Source: Tsuneonella deserti | Lineage (GTDB): Bacteria > Pseudomonadota > Alphaproteobacteria > Sphingomonadales > Sphingomonadaceae | Direction: 5' to 3' | Assembly (NCBI RefSeq): GCF_014644315.1 | Contig: NZ_BMKL01000001.1 | Coordinates: forward strand, 755,001-819,000 | DNA length: 64,000 nt | In this document: in pieces, positions 21,307 through 31,518 of the stretch | Numbering within the stretch: position 1 is the first letter of the stretch | How the letters are laid out: each line of letters opens with the position of its first letter | Made by a program: the position numbers and the translations under genes | Notes under the pieces: model-generated | Databases searched by the model: none | What the model was told of the DNA's origin: nothing | Seen by the model: the letters and a program-made list of their open reading frames with translations, nothing else

Positions 21307-22536
21307 TCAAACCTGTTCTCTCCGTCTCGGCTCGCGCACCGCGAACACCATGAGCCCGAGCGCGAAAGCGATACCGGCGAGCACGAGCGCGAACAGGGGT
21401 TCGAACCCTGCGGCGGCGACCAGCAATCCGGCCAGGACCGGCCCGACCGCAGCCACCGCGCCTTCCGCGGTCGTCACGAAGGCGAGGCGCATGGGAATGT
21501 CCTCGTGCGCCCCGAATTCGAGCACCATCGTGGTCGCCGCCAGCATCCAGCCCGACCCTCCCGTGCCAAGCAGCACGAAAGCGGCGTAGATGGCGAGCGG
21601 CTTGCCCGAGATCATCAGCAGGACGACCCCGATCGCCGCGAGCGCCAGCGACAGGATGTAAACGATCCGGAAGCCCAGCCGGTCGCCCATCGGCCCCCAC
21701 AACAAGTTCGAAAGGGTGTCGGCGCCGAGAAACGCGAAGCTCAGGCCGCCGATCAGCGCGCCGCTCATGCCGAGCCGCTGGCCGGCATAGATTGTCCAGA
21801 ACGGGCCGCCGATGCGGATCGCGGTGGCGCAGGCCTGCGCGAGGATGAAGCGCGCGAAGTCCCTGTCTTCGAGGAGTTGGGGGAACTGGCGGACTCGCTC
21901 GCGCAACGGAATGACGGGGCGCGAGGCGGGAGAGGCCGGCTCGCGGATCAGCGTCTGGAGAACCAGCAGTCCTGCGCTCGTGAGCGCAAAGGCGAACAGG
22001 AACGTCGTCGAATACCCGTTGCCGAGCCATTCCCCGGCGATGAAGTACTTGCCCGCGACCCAAGCGAGGACGGCGGCGATCATTCCGCCCGCCAGATTGC
22101 GATAGCCCTGCAACCGGCCCCGCCGCGAGATGGGAATGACCTTGGCCATCAGCATCTGGAAGGCGACCCGCTGGGCACCGTTGAAGAAGCCGAGGAACAG
22201 GAACAGGAACAGGGTGACGAGCACCAGCACGTGCCCCGTCAGCAGCCAGCCGGCGAGCGCGAGGCCAAGGATCGCCAGCCGCATCATCGAACCGACGCGG
22301 ATGGAGTATGGCAGGATGTGGCTGCGATGCTCGATCCGCGCGCCCGACAGGATCGGCGAGATCGTCGCGCCGAGCTGGAGCAGTGCGGTGCCAAGGCCGA
22401 CTGCGGCCGCGCTCCCGGTTATCAGCAGGAGATATGCCGGGATGATCGTTGGCGCGTAGATCAGCCGGAACCCGGTCATTCCCAGGACGCCATGGACGAA
22501 GTTGGCCGTGTAGTTGCGCTTCAGGTTCGCTTCCAT
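21307..22536 (-). CDS. Major facilitator superfamily transporter
   Basis: A 409-residue inner-membrane protein with about 12 hydrophobic helices. The loop RRGRLQGYRNLAGG and the second-half WGPMGDRLGFRIVYIL, which resembles the MFS A-like loop, are visible, with a large cytoplasmic loop in the middle (PVIPLRERVRQFPQLLEDRD). The family is clear but the substrate is not. It lies on the same strand as the two acyl-CoA dehydrogenase genes upstream (80 bases) and the TonB receptor downstream, so it may carry the same nutrient across the inner membrane. The Shine-Dalgarno sequence at the chosen ATG is weak. Confidence 0.82.
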   Translation of the reverse strand: MEANLKRNYTANFVHGVLGMTGFRLIYAPTIIPAYLLLITGSAAAVGLGTALLQLGATISPILSGARIEHRSHILPYSIRVGSMMRLAILGLALAGWLLTGHVLVLVTLFLFLFLGFFNGAQRVAFQMLMAKVIPISRRGRLQGYRNLAGGMIAAVLAWVAGKYFIAGEWLGNGYSTTFLFAFALTSAGLLVLQTLIREPASPASRPVIPLRERVRQFPQLLEDRDFARFILAQACATAIRIGGPFWTIYAGQRLGMSGALIGGLSFAFLGADTLSNLLWGPMGDRLGFRIVYILSLALAAIGVVLLMISGKPLAIYAAFVLLGTGGSGWMLAATTMVLEFGAHEDIPMRLAFVTTAEGAVAAVGPVLAGLLVAAAGFEPLFALVLAGIAFALGLMVFAVREPRRREQV

Positions 22537-22616
22537 GAAGCGCGCGTGGCGGGCGAACGCATCGCCCCCGTCATCGCTGACGAGGGCGACGTTATCGTCG
22601 ATTGGTTCGACCGAGT

Positions 22617-23684
22617 TCAGTAGCCCGCCAGCGTCGCGAAGCGGTTCCTCAGGTAGCTCGTCGAGCCCCAGCTCGCCTCGAGCACGCGCGCGCGCTTCAG
22701 GTAGAAGCCGACGTCGTATTCGTCGGTCATGCCGATGCCGCCGTGAAGCTGGATGCCCTCGCGGCTCATCGTGTGGAGCACGCGGTTGGCTTCAGCCTTG
22801 GCGACGGTGGCTGCACGCGCGATCCCGAAGCCGCTGTCGAGCGCCTCGAGCCCGCCTTCCACCGCCGAGCGCATCATCGCCAAGTCGCCGAACAGGTCGG
22901 CCATCCGGTGCTGCAGCGCCTGGAAGCTCGCGAGGACCTGGTTGAACTGCACGCGCTGCTTCAGGTAGTCGAGCGTCACGTCGAACACCTGCTGCGCCAT
23001 GCCGAGCATTTCCGCGGCGGTCAGGATGCGCGCACGGTCGAGCACGTCGTCCAGCAGGGTATCGCCGCCGCCCGTCAGCTTCTCGGCTGCCGCGCCGTTG
23101 AACGTCACTTCGGCATGGCTGCGCTGGTCGGTGAGCTTGCGGTCGGACAGCGAGACGCCGTCACCCTTTTCGACGAGGTAGAGCCCGTCCGCAGCCGCGA
23201 CCACGAATAAGGTGGCGCCGTGCGCCTCGTGCACGAACGCCTTGGTGCCCGTGAGCTTGCCGCCCTCGACCTTCGCCGAATAGCGCCCATCGTGGCGGGG
23301 GCCTTCATCGAATGCCAACGTGCCGACCCTTTCGCCGCTGGCGAGTTTCGGCAGCCACTTGCCCTTCTGTTCGTCGCTACCCCCGAGCACGATTGCGCTG
23401 GCGGCGAGGGTGGTTGCAACCAGCGGACTGGCGGTGAGCGTCTTGCCCAGCTCTTCGACCACGAGGCCGGCGGAAAGCCAGCCGAACTCGCTGCCGCCAA
23501 ACGGTTCGGGAATGACGATCCCGGCCCAGCCCATCTCGGCCATCGTTTTCCAAGCGTCGGGCGAATAGCCCTCGACGGGTTTCTCGCTGCGCACTTTGCG
23601 CCACGCGGCGACCGGGCTTTCGCTGGTCGTCCAGTTCCGCGCCATGTCGCGCAGCATTTCCTGTTCTTCGTTGAGAATGGCCAT
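22617..23684 (-). CDS. Acyl-CoA dehydrogenase, small subunit of a probable heteromeric pair
   Basis: A 355-residue ACAD-fold protein, shorter than a typical homotetrameric enzyme (about 385). Conserved pieces are IVIPEPFGGSEFGW, a reduced beta domain without the usual TEPxxGSD motif, ARILTAAEMLGMAQQVFDVT, QFNQVLASFQALQHRMAD and QLHGGIGMTDEYDVGFYLKR. The C-terminal active-site segment reads WGSTSYLRNRF with no Glu before the Gly. The larger dehydrogenase gene ends 14 bases upstream in the same direction, an arrangement seen with heteromeric FadE pairs that act on bulky or ring-bearing acyl-CoAs. The pairing is inferred from context. Confidence 0.83.
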   Translation of the reverse strand: MAILNEEQEMLRDMARNWTTSESPVAAWRKVRSEKPVEGYSPDAWKTMAEMGWAGIVIPEPFGGSEFGWLSAGLVVEELGKTLTASPLVATTLAASAIVLGGSDEQKGKWLPKLASGERVGTLAFDEGPRHDGRYSAKVEGGKLTGTKAFVHEAHGATLFVVAAADGLYLVEKGDGVSLSDRKLTDQRSHAEVTFNGAAAEKLTGGGDTLLDDVLDRARILTAAEMLGMAQQVFDVTLDYLKQRVQFNQVLASFQALQHRMADLFGDLAMMRSAVEGGLEALDSGFGIARAATVAKAEANRVLHTMSREGIQLHGGIGMTDEYDVGFYLKRARVLEASWGSTSYLRNRFATLAGY

Positions 23685-23698
23685 GTCTTTCGGGCCCC

Positions 23699-24910
23699 TT
23701 ACTGGTGGTCAAGCATGCCAAGCACGCGCTTGGCGATGATGTTGTTCTGGATTTCGGTCGAGCCGCCGTAGATCGTCGTCGCCTTGCCGAAGAGCCATGC
23801 GCGCACGCCGGACAGCTCGCTGTCGCTGAAGCCTTCGCCTTCCCAGCCGAGCCCCTGGAGACCCTGGATCTCGATCAGCAGTTCGGCGCGTTCCTGGCCG
23901 AGCTTGGTGCCGAGCTTTTTGAGCACCGAGCTGATTTCGCTGACCCCGCCGGCCGCTTTCGATTCCTCGACCGCGCGCTTGGCGGTGAGCAGGAAGCTCT
24001 GCCAGCGGATCTCGAAGTCGGCGATCCGATCGCGCATGACCTTGTCAGCGAGTTCGCCGTTCTCGTCGGTTTCGAGATACTTCTTGGCGATATCCGACAG
24101 CGCATTGCCCATCAGGCGCGCCATGCTGCCGCCGCCCGAGAGATTGGTCCGCTCGTGCTGGAGCAGGCGCTTGCCGATGGTCCAGCCCTGGCCTTCCTTC
24201 CCGACGAGGTTCTTCTTGGGCACCTTCACGTCGGTGAAGAAGGTCTCGCAGAACGGGCTCATGCCGCTGATCATCTGGATCGGGCGCACTTCGACGCCCG
24301 GGTCCTTCATGTCGATCAGCATGAACGAGATGCCGTTGTGTTTGTCGCTACGATCGGTTCGGACGATGGCGAAGCACTTGTCCGCCCACTGGCCGCCGCT
24401 GGTCCAGGTCTTCTGGCCATTGACGAGATAGTGGTCGCCCTTGTCCTCCGCAAAGGTCTGCAGGTTGGCGAGGTCGGACCCGGCGTTCGGTTCCGAATAG
24501 CCCTGGCACCAGCGGATCTCGCCGCGTGCGATCGGCGGGATGTGCTCCCGCTTCTGCTCTTCGCTACCGTATTCGAGGAGGGTGGGGCCGAACATCATCA
24601 CGCCCATGCCGCCGATGGGGTTGTAGGCGCCCGCCTTTGCCATCTCCTCGTTGAGGATGTGCGCCTGCTTGCGGGTCAGGCCGCCGCCGCCGTATTCCTT
24701 CGGCCAGGTCGGCACGCCCCAGCCGCGTGCTCCCATCGCCTCACGCCAGGCTTTTTCGGCCGGACCTTCCTGCGTTGGGCCTTCGACCGAGGCGAGGGCA
24801 TTGCCCTTTCCTTTCAGTTCGGGCGGGAAGTTCTTCTCGATGAACGCGCGCACTTCCTCGCGGAAGGCGTCATCCGTGCTTGCGGCTTGTGGTTCGGCCA
24901 GCGTCGCCAT
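23699..24910 (-). CDS. Acyl-CoA dehydrogenase, large subunit of a probable heteromeric pair
   Basis: A 403-residue flavoprotein with WCQGYSEPNAGSDLANLQT and NGQKTWTSGGQWAD in the beta domain, KKNLVGKEGQGWTIGKRLL, and a C-terminal TTIYGGSTEIQNNIIAKRVL. The usual catalytic Glu position of YEGT is Gly here, as in many FadE-type enzymes with the base elsewhere. The ATG at 24910 sits a few bases after GGAGAGA. It is the first of two adjacent dehydrogenase genes and is preceded 13 bases upstream by an MFS gene; all run on the minus strand and look like one operon. Confidence 0.88.
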   Translation of the reverse strand: MATLAEPQAASTDDAFREEVRAFIEKNFPPELKGKGNALASVEGPTQEGPAEKAWREAMGARGWGVPTWPKEYGGGGLTRKQAHILNEEMAKAGAYNPIGGMGVMMFGPTLLEYGSEEQKREHIPPIARGEIRWCQGYSEPNAGSDLANLQTFAEDKGDHYLVNGQKTWTSGGQWADKCFAIVRTDRSDKHNGISFMLIDMKDPGVEVRPIQMISGMSPFCETFFTDVKVPKKNLVGKEGQGWTIGKRLLQHERTNLSGGGSMARLMGNALSDIAKKYLETDENGELADKVMRDRIADFEIRWQSFLLTAKRAVEESKAAGGVSEISSVLKKLGTKLGQERAELLIEIQGLQGLGWEGEGFSDSELSGVRAWLFGKATTIYGGSTEIQNNIIAKRVLGMLDHQ

Positions 24911-24923
24911 GTTCTCTCTCCTG

Positions 24924-26414
24924 CTATCGCACAGGTGCACCGATGGGTGCGTCCTGGATGGTCTGGTTGTTCGCCTCGGCTTCGCGTGCGCGCAAGCGTT
25001 CGAGGTTGGCAAGATGTTTTGCCTCGGTGATGGGATAGAAAGCGATGATCGCGCAACCGACCGCCCACAGGCCGACAACCATCGGCACGTAGTGGAGGAT
25101 CAGGCTGTCGGTCATCGCGCCTGTGACTTTGGCCGGATCGATGCCCGCGGGGAAACGCGAAGTCTCGAGTACGATGCCGGCGGCAAGAATGCCGAGCCCG
25201 CTGGCGCATTGTCCGGCGAAGCTGGCCGCCGAGAAGTAGATACCGGCATTGTGGCCGCCCGAGCGGACCGCGTCGTCCTCCACCACGTCGGCCAGCATGG
25301 AGGATGCCGTCATCAGGCTGACCGCCACCATCGCGCCGTAGATCGCGCCGACCAGCAGCAGCGTCGGCAGGAGCAGGGGATGGCCTGGCGCGAAGAACAG
25401 GTCGAAGTAGACCAGGACGAGTGGGAAAGTGCCGAGCAGCACGCCCATCATGGCAAGATAGAGCGCGGCGTTGCGCTTGCCCCACCACTGGGTGAACCTG
25501 GGGGCCAGCGGAAGTGCGATGCACACGGCGAGGAACCCGTCGAGGGTCAGCAAGGCGAGCTGGCCCGAGGTGAGCTGATAGACGTAAGTGCCGAAGTAGA
25601 GCGAAGTCGCTCCGTAGACCCCGATCGCCGTCCATTTGAAGATGGCGAAGCCGAAGATCGTCAGGAAGGCGCGGTTGCGGAACGCAGAGCCCATTTCCCT
25701 GAGATGAGCCATCAGCCCGGGGACGACCGGCCGGTCATCCGCCTGCCGGATGAAGGGTATGCGCGAGCGCGTGCCCCAGCCGCAGACGAGGATGCTTACC
25801 AGCATCAGGCCCGCGCCCGTCAGCGCGAAAGGCACGTAGCCCGCAGGGTTAAGCTGGCCCTTGGGAAACTCGGGCGTGGCGACGAAGAAGAACTTCAGCG
25901 CGAAGGCCGCGAACGCGAACGTCCCGGCATAGGCGAACCAGTAGCGCAGACCGTACAGGCGGGTTCGTTCCGCATAGTCCTGCGTAAGCTCACTGCCGAG
26001 TGCGTTGGCGGGCACCTGGTAAGTGCTCATGGCGAGCCGCGCGAGCGAGGCGAAGGCGAATATCCACACGCCCATCGACCAGTCGCTGAGCCCGGCTGGC
26101 GGAAACCAAACGAACGCGAAGAAAAGTGCCGTGGGGATTGCGGCGCCATAGATGTAAGGATGCCGGCGCCCCATCCGCGAGCGGGTGCGGTCCGAAACCC
26201 GGCCGATGATGGGATCAGCGATGGCGTCCACCACCAGCGTCAGCGCGATCGCGGTGGAAACGATGGCCGCGCTCACGCCGAGGACCTGGTTGAAATAAAG
26301 CAGCAGGTAAGTCGAGAACGCGGTGCTCTTGATGCCGTCCGCGATCGAGCCGAAGCCGTAGGCCAGCCGGTTCCCGCGCGAGAGCGGCGGCGCCACTGTC
26401 TCCGGCGATCTCAC
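24924..26414 (-). CDS. MFS transporter of the glycoside-pentoside-hexuronide (GPH) type
   Basis: A 496-residue inner-membrane symporter with about 12 membrane segments. LAYGFGSIADGIKSTAFSTY and DAIADPIIGRVSDRTRSRMG with RRHPYIYGAA are typical of GPH/MelB-like carriers. GPH members in catabolic clusters move sugars or other organic solutes with a cation; its cargo here is probably the compound degraded by the flanking acyl-CoA dehydrogenases. The start is a GTG at 26414 overlapping the stop of the upstream dehydrogenase (GTGA), so the two are translationally coupled. Confidence 0.85.
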   Translation of the reverse strand: MRSPETVAPPLSRGNRLAYGFGSIADGIKSTAFSTYLLLYFNQVLGVSAAIVSTAIALTLVVDAIADPIIGRVSDRTRSRMGRRHPYIYGAAIPTALFFAFVWFPPAGLSDWSMGVWIFAFASLARLAMSTYQVPANALGSELTQDYAERTRLYGLRYWFAYAGTFAFAAFALKFFFVATPEFPKGQLNPAGYVPFALTGAGLMLVSILVCGWGTRSRIPFIRQADDRPVVPGLMAHLREMGSAFRNRAFLTIFGFAIFKWTAIGVYGATSLYFGTYVYQLTSGQLALLTLDGFLAVCIALPLAPRFTQWWGKRNAALYLAMMGVLLGTFPLVLVYFDLFFAPGHPLLLPTLLLVGAIYGAMVAVSLMTASSMLADVVEDDAVRSGGHNAGIYFSAASFAGQCASGLGILAAGIVLETSRFPAGIDPAKVTGAMTDSLILHYVPMVVGLWAVGCAIIAFYPITEAKHLANLERLRAREAEANNQTIQDAPIGAPVR

Positions 26415-27718
26415 GCGACCGCCTCCGCCGCGTCCTGGATGTCACCGATGGGGTCGGGATAAAGCTCGAGCGCCAGCGCCCGCCGGTTGAGCGTCGAGTA
26501 ATCCGGAAATACCGGGTCGTGGACGTCGCGGTAGGCCTTGAGGTGCTGCTTGGCGACGGTGACCTTGTGCACTTCGGTCGGGCCGTCGGCGATGCCCATG
26601 ACCATCGCGCCGATCAGGCTGCCGACGAACGGCATCTCGTTCGACACGCCGAGCGATCCGTGGATGTGGATGCAGCGCTTGGCGATGTCGGCATAGACCT
26701 TGGGCATCAGCGCCTTGATCGCGGCGATGTCCTTCCGCACGCGGCGATAGTCCTGGTACTTGTCGATCGCCCACGCGGTCTTGAGCACGAACAACTTGAA
26801 CTGCTCGAGCTCGATGTAGCTGTCCGCGATATCGAACTGCACGCCCTGAAAATCGGCCAGCGTGCCGGTGCGGGTGGTGCGGCTCACCGCGCGGCGGCTC
26901 ATCTTGTCGAGCAGCTTCCTGCAGTTGCCGACCGTGCGCATCGCGTGGTGGACGCGCCCTCCGCCGAGCCGGGTCTGCGAGATCGCGAACGCGCCGCCGC
27001 GCTCACCCAGCAGGTGGTCGGCAGGCACGCGCACGTCGGTATAGCGCACGTAGCTCTCGCTGCCGCCCTCCTGTCCATAGACGCCGACGTTGCGGACGAT
27101 CTCGACCCCCGGCGTGTCGACGGGGACGATGAACATGCTCATCCGCTCGTGGCGCGGCGCATCGGGATCGGTCACGGCCATGACGATCAGGAACTCGGCC
27201 CACTTGCCGTTGGTCGAGAACCACTTTTCGCCGTTGATCTTCCAGTGGTTGCCGTCCTGCTCGGCACGGGTGACGAACGCGGTCGGGTCCGAACCGCCCT
27301 GCGGCTCGGTCATCGAGAAGGCGCTGACGATCCGGTTGTCGAGCAGCGGCTGGAGGTACTGCTCCTTCTGCTCCGGCGTGCCGTAGTGGGCGATGATCTC
27401 GGCGTTGCCGGTGTCGGGCGCCTGGCAACCGAACACGATCGGCGCGAAGCTGGCGCCGCCGATGATCTCGTTCATCAGGCCGAGCTTGACCTGGCCATAG
27501 CCCTGGCCGCCCAGTTCTGGACCGAGGTGACAGGCCCAGAGACCCTGGCGCTTCACTTCTTCCTGCAACGGGCGGACGAGCGCGTTACGGCGCTCGTTCT
27601 TCACATCGTAGGGGTGGATGCCGAGATAGCCGAGCGGCTCGACCCTTTCGTCGACGAACGACTGCATCCAGTCGAGCTTCGCCTGAAACTCGGGATCGGT
27701 CTCGAAATCCCACGCCAT
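26411..27718 (-). CDS. Acyl-CoA dehydrogenase of the ACAD10/11 type
   Basis: A 435-residue flavoprotein. FSMTEPQGGSDPTAF and INGEKWFSTNGKWAEF mark the beta domain; the C-terminus reads GIADGPTEVHKVTVAKQHL, closely matching the ADGPDEVH pattern of ACAD10/11, where the base position is not the classical YEGT Glu. Such enzymes can act with an aminoglycoside-kinase-like partner in 4-hydroxyacid breakdown. GGGAGAG sits 6 to 7 bases before the ATG at 27718. It is followed by a coupled GPH transporter gene and preceded by an SDR gene ending 82 bases upstream. Confidence 0.85.
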   Translation of the reverse strand: MAWDFETDPEFQAKLDWMQSFVDERVEPLGYLGIHPYDVKNERRNALVRPLQEEVKRQGLWACHLGPELGGQGYGQVKLGLMNEIIGGASFAPIVFGCQAPDTGNAEIIAHYGTPEQKEQYLQPLLDNRIVSAFSMTEPQGGSDPTAFVTRAEQDGNHWKINGEKWFSTNGKWAEFLIVMAVTDPDAPRHERMSMFIVPVDTPGVEIVRNVGVYGQEGGSESYVRYTDVRVPADHLLGERGGAFAISQTRLGGGRVHHAMRTVGNCRKLLDKMSRRAVSRTTRTGTLADFQGVQFDIADSYIELEQFKLFVLKTAWAIDKYQDYRRVRKDIAAIKALMPKVYADIAKRCIHIHGSLGVSNEMPFVGSLIGAMVMGIADGPTEVHKVTVAKQHLKAYRDVHDPVFPDYSTLNRRALALELYPDPIGDIQDAAEAVA

Positions 27719-27800
27719 CCATGTCTCTCCCGCAGCCGCTTTGCGCAGCTTGCGCGAATCGAGCATACCGCTTTTGCGAAAAGCGGCAAGCGTCAGACGA

Positions 27801-28568
27801 TCAGACGGTCGATCCCCCGTCGACCACCAGAGTCTGCCCGGTGAGCCAGCTTGCCGCCGGCGAGGAGAGGAAGACCGCCGCGCCGGCGATGTCGTCGGGC
27901 ACGCCAAGCCGACCCATCGGGGTGCGTTCGATGGCAGCCTTCTCGGCGGCGGGATTTTCGTAGAGCGCCTTCGCGAAATCGGTCTTCACAAGACCTGGCG
28001 CGATGCCGTTGACGCGGATGCCGTGCTGTCCGTTCTCGACCGCGTAATTGCGCACCAACTGGATGTCGGCCGCCTTGGTGATCGTGTATGCGCCGAGGAC
28101 CGTCGATCCGCGCAGGCCGCCGATCGAACTGATGACGACAATCGCACCGTCGTTCTTCGCGCGCATGTCGGGCAAGGCGAGCTGGATCAGCCAGTGGTTC
28201 GAAAGGATGTTGTTCTCGAGCGTCTTGCGGAACATCGCATCGTCGATCGTGTCGAGCGAACCGTAGTGGGGATTGGACGCGGCGTTGCAGACGAGGATGT
28301 CAATTGGCCCGAGCTCGGCATGTGTGCGCTCGACGAGGTCCTGCAGCGCCTCCTTCGACGAGATGCTCGCCGCGATCGCCACCGCGCGGCCTTCACCGTG
28401 CTTGGCGTTGATGGCCTGCGCAACGATCTCGCAGGCATCCTGTTTGCGGCTGGAAATGACCACGCGGGCTCCGCGCGCGGCAAGCTGTTCGGCGATGGCT
28501 CTGCCTATACCGCGCGATGATCCGGTAACCACGGCGACTTTGCCGGTGAGGTCGAATGGGTCGGTCAT
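27801..28568 (-). CDS. Short-chain dehydrogenase/reductase
   Basis: A 255-residue NAD(P)-dependent oxidoreductase of the classical SDR type. The cofactor motif TGSSRGIG is at 15-22, CNAAS at 94-98, the catalytic Ser in VISSIGG (about 147) and the YTITK pair Tyr161/Lys165; the C-terminus TGQTLVVDGGSTV is typical. Its length is normal. It probably oxidises a hydroxyacyl-CoA intermediate of the same pathway as the ACAD10/11-type gene 82 bases downstream. Its Shine-Dalgarno GGAGGAT lies inside a possible hairpin. Confidence 0.88.
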   Translation of the reverse strand: MTDPFDLTGKVAVVTGSSRGIGRAIAEQLAARGARVVISSRKQDACEIVAQAINAKHGEGRAVAIAASISSKEALQDLVERTHAELGPIDILVCNAASNPHYGSLDTIDDAMFRKTLENNILSNHWLIQLALPDMRAKNDGAIVVISSIGGLRGSTVLGAYTITKAADIQLVRNYAVENGQHGIRVNGIAPGLVKTDFAKALYENPAAEKAAIERTPMGRLGVPDDIAGAAVFLSSPAASWLTGQTLVVDGGSTV

Positions 28569-28571
28569 GGC

Positions 28572-28603
28572 ATCCTCCAGCCTGTTGTAATTGCTTGGAG
28601 GAT
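28572..28603 (-). promoter_or_regulatory. Inverted repeat that would pair with the SDR Shine-Dalgarno sequence
   Basis: On the minus strand ATCCTCCA (28603-28596) is followed after 16 bases by TGGAGGAT (28579-28572), a perfect 8-bp inverted repeat. The second arm contains the GGAGG ribosome-binding site, ending 3 bases before the SDR ATG. In the mRNA the first arm would mask it. A protein operator is the alternative reading. Confidence 0.45.
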
Positions 28604-28649
28604 ACCTTGCTTTCGAACGCGCCTTTGCGCAAGCCTCTGGGCAAGTCCT

Positions 28650-29657
28650 TCAGCCAGCCACGACTTCCTGCTCGATCTTGCCAAAGATCGAATGGCCGTG
28701 CGCATCGCGCATCTCGACCGAGACAGTGTCGCCCGGCTGCATGAAGCGGGTCGCCGGCTTCCCGTCCGCGATCGTCTCGATCATGCGGATTTCCGCGATG
28801 CACGAATAACCCGAGCCGCCATCGCTTACCGGCGTGCCAGGGCCACCATCCGCGCCCTTGTTGCTGACGGTGCCGGAGCCGATGATCGAACCTGCGCACA
28901 GGTTCCGGGTCTTGGCGGCGTGTGCAACGAGGTCGGCAAGGCTGAAGGTCGCCTCCTGCGCGGCGTTGGCGCGCCCGAACGGCTTGCCATTGTAATCGAC
29001 CATCAGCGGCAGGTTGATGACGCTGTTCTGCCAGGCGTCTTCCAGTTCGTCCGGTGTAACGGCGACCGGCGAGAACGCGCTGGCAGGCTTGGACTGGAAG
29101 AAGCCGAAGCCCTTTTCGAGCTCACCCGGGATGAGGCCGCGCAGGGAGACGTCGTTGACCAGCATCAGCAATTTTATGTGGCCTGCCGCCTCCTCAGCCG
29201 AGACACCCATCGGCACGTCATCGACGATCGCGGCGATTTCGCCTTCCATGTCGCATCCCCAAGCCTCGTCCTTCAGCGGGATGGGATCGCGCGGCGCGAG
29301 GAAGCCGTCGCTACCGCCCTGGTACATCAGCGGGTCGTGGTAGAAGCTTTCAGGCACCTTGGCACCGCGCGCCTGGCGGACCAGCTCCACATGGTTGATG
29401 TAGGCCGAACCGTCCGCCCACTGGTAGGCGCGGGGAAGGGGCGAGGCGGCGTCGTGCTCGTGAAAACGTCCGCACGGCACCGTCCAATGCTCGACGTCGC
29501 GATAAAGCGCTTCAAGCTGCGGAGCGACCTCCGCCCAGTTGTCGAGCGCATACTGCATCGTCGGCGCGATATGCTCCGCCGAGGAATAGCGCGTGATGTC
29601 CTTGGAGACGACGACGAGCCTGCCGTCGCGGCCATGCTTGAGTGAGGCGAGTTTCAT
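28650..29657 (-). CDS. fahA: Fumarylacetoacetate hydrolase
   Basis: Final step of homogentisate (tyrosine/phenylalanine) breakdown: fumarylacetoacetate to fumarate and acetoacetate. The 335-residue product begins MKLASLKHGRDGRLVVVS, as bacterial FAH does. Divalent-metal ligands are visible as Asp108 in FYHDPLMYQG, Glu138 and Glu140 in CDMEGEIA and Asp169 in LVNDVSLRG; QSKPASAFSPVAVTP follows. Its ATG overlaps the maiA stop (ATGA). Homogentisate dioxygenase is not in the window. A fumarylpyruvate hydrolase role (gentisate pathway) is the main alternative. Confidence 0.9.
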   Translation of the reverse strand: MKLASLKHGRDGRLVVVSKDITRYSSAEHIAPTMQYALDNWAEVAPQLEALYRDVEHWTVPCGRFHEHDAASPLPRAYQWADGSAYINHVELVRQARGAKVPESFYHDPLMYQGGSDGFLAPRDPIPLKDEAWGCDMEGEIAAIVDDVPMGVSAEEAAGHIKLLMLVNDVSLRGLIPGELEKGFGFFQSKPASAFSPVAVTPDELEDAWQNSVINLPLMVDYNGKPFGRANAAQEATFSLADLVAHAAKTRNLCAGSIIGSGTVSNKGADGGPGTPVSDGGSGYSCIAEIRMIETIADGKPATRFMQPGDTVSVEMRDAHGHSIFGKIEQEVVAG

Positions 29658-30288
29658 TGCGGGCTATCCGGTTGATTGTCAGGGTGGGCGCGCTGGAAGG
29701 CGGGCAGCGCGAGGCAGGCCCCCTCGATGCGCTCGATGTGCGGGTGGGCGGAAAAACCGAACGCGAACTTCCGGGCGTTATAGACCTGCGGAAGCAGAAC
29801 GACCTCGAACAAGCCCGGACCATCGAACAGGAAATCGCCCGTGCCGATCTGCGCCAGGAGGCGCTCAACCGGATCGAGCGTGCGCGCCAACCAGTGTCGG
29901 TACCAGACGTCGATCTCGTCCTGCGAATGGCCGAGTTCGTTCTTCAGGTAATTGAGCACCGGCAAGTTGTTCACCGCGTGGATCTCGGTCGCGATGCCAT
30001 AAGCCAGCTCGCGCGCGGTGTAGCGATCCTCGATACCGGCAGGCAGCAATGGCGGCTCGGGATAGGCTTCGTCGAGCCATTCGAGCAGCGCCATCGACTG
30101 TGCCCGGTCGCGTCCATCTGCCTCCAGCATGGGCACGCTGCCGAACGGGTTGCGCGCGGTGAACGCGGAGTCCTTCTGCTGGGAGGTGCGCAGGTCTACC
30201 GGGACAACCTCGTACTCCAGCCCCTTGAGGTTAAGCGCAATGCGCAGCCGGTAGCTGGTCGAACTGCGGAAATAGGCGTGAAGGCGCA

Positions 30289-30289
<1 letters not shown>
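29654..30289 (-). CDS. maiA: Maleylacetoacetate isomerase (zeta-class glutathione transferase)
   Basis: A 211-residue glutathione-dependent isomerase converting maleylacetoacetate to fumarylacetoacetate. The active-site motif FRSSTSYRLRIALNLKG near the N-terminus is the zeta-GST SSxSxRxRIAL signature, and NPFGSVPMLEADG is the cis-Pro glutathione-binding loop; the helical C-terminal domain is complete. It sits between gcdH (TGATG, one-base overlap) and fahA (four-base overlap), so the three genes form one coupled operon. Maleylpyruvate isomerase is the near alternative. Confidence 0.9.
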
Positions 30290-31464
<1,175 letters not shown>

Positions 31465-31518
31465 GCTCCGGTCCTTTGCAGGACCACGCTTCGTGCGCAA
31501 GCTGCCTGAACGTGAAGG

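Noticed and set aside
18012..21353. Very long plus-strand open frame opposite the TonB receptor gene
   Set aside because: It is antisense to a receptor with signal peptide, plug and barrel. Long antisense frames are expected in high-GC DNA, and this one has no recognisable domain or Shine-Dalgarno.
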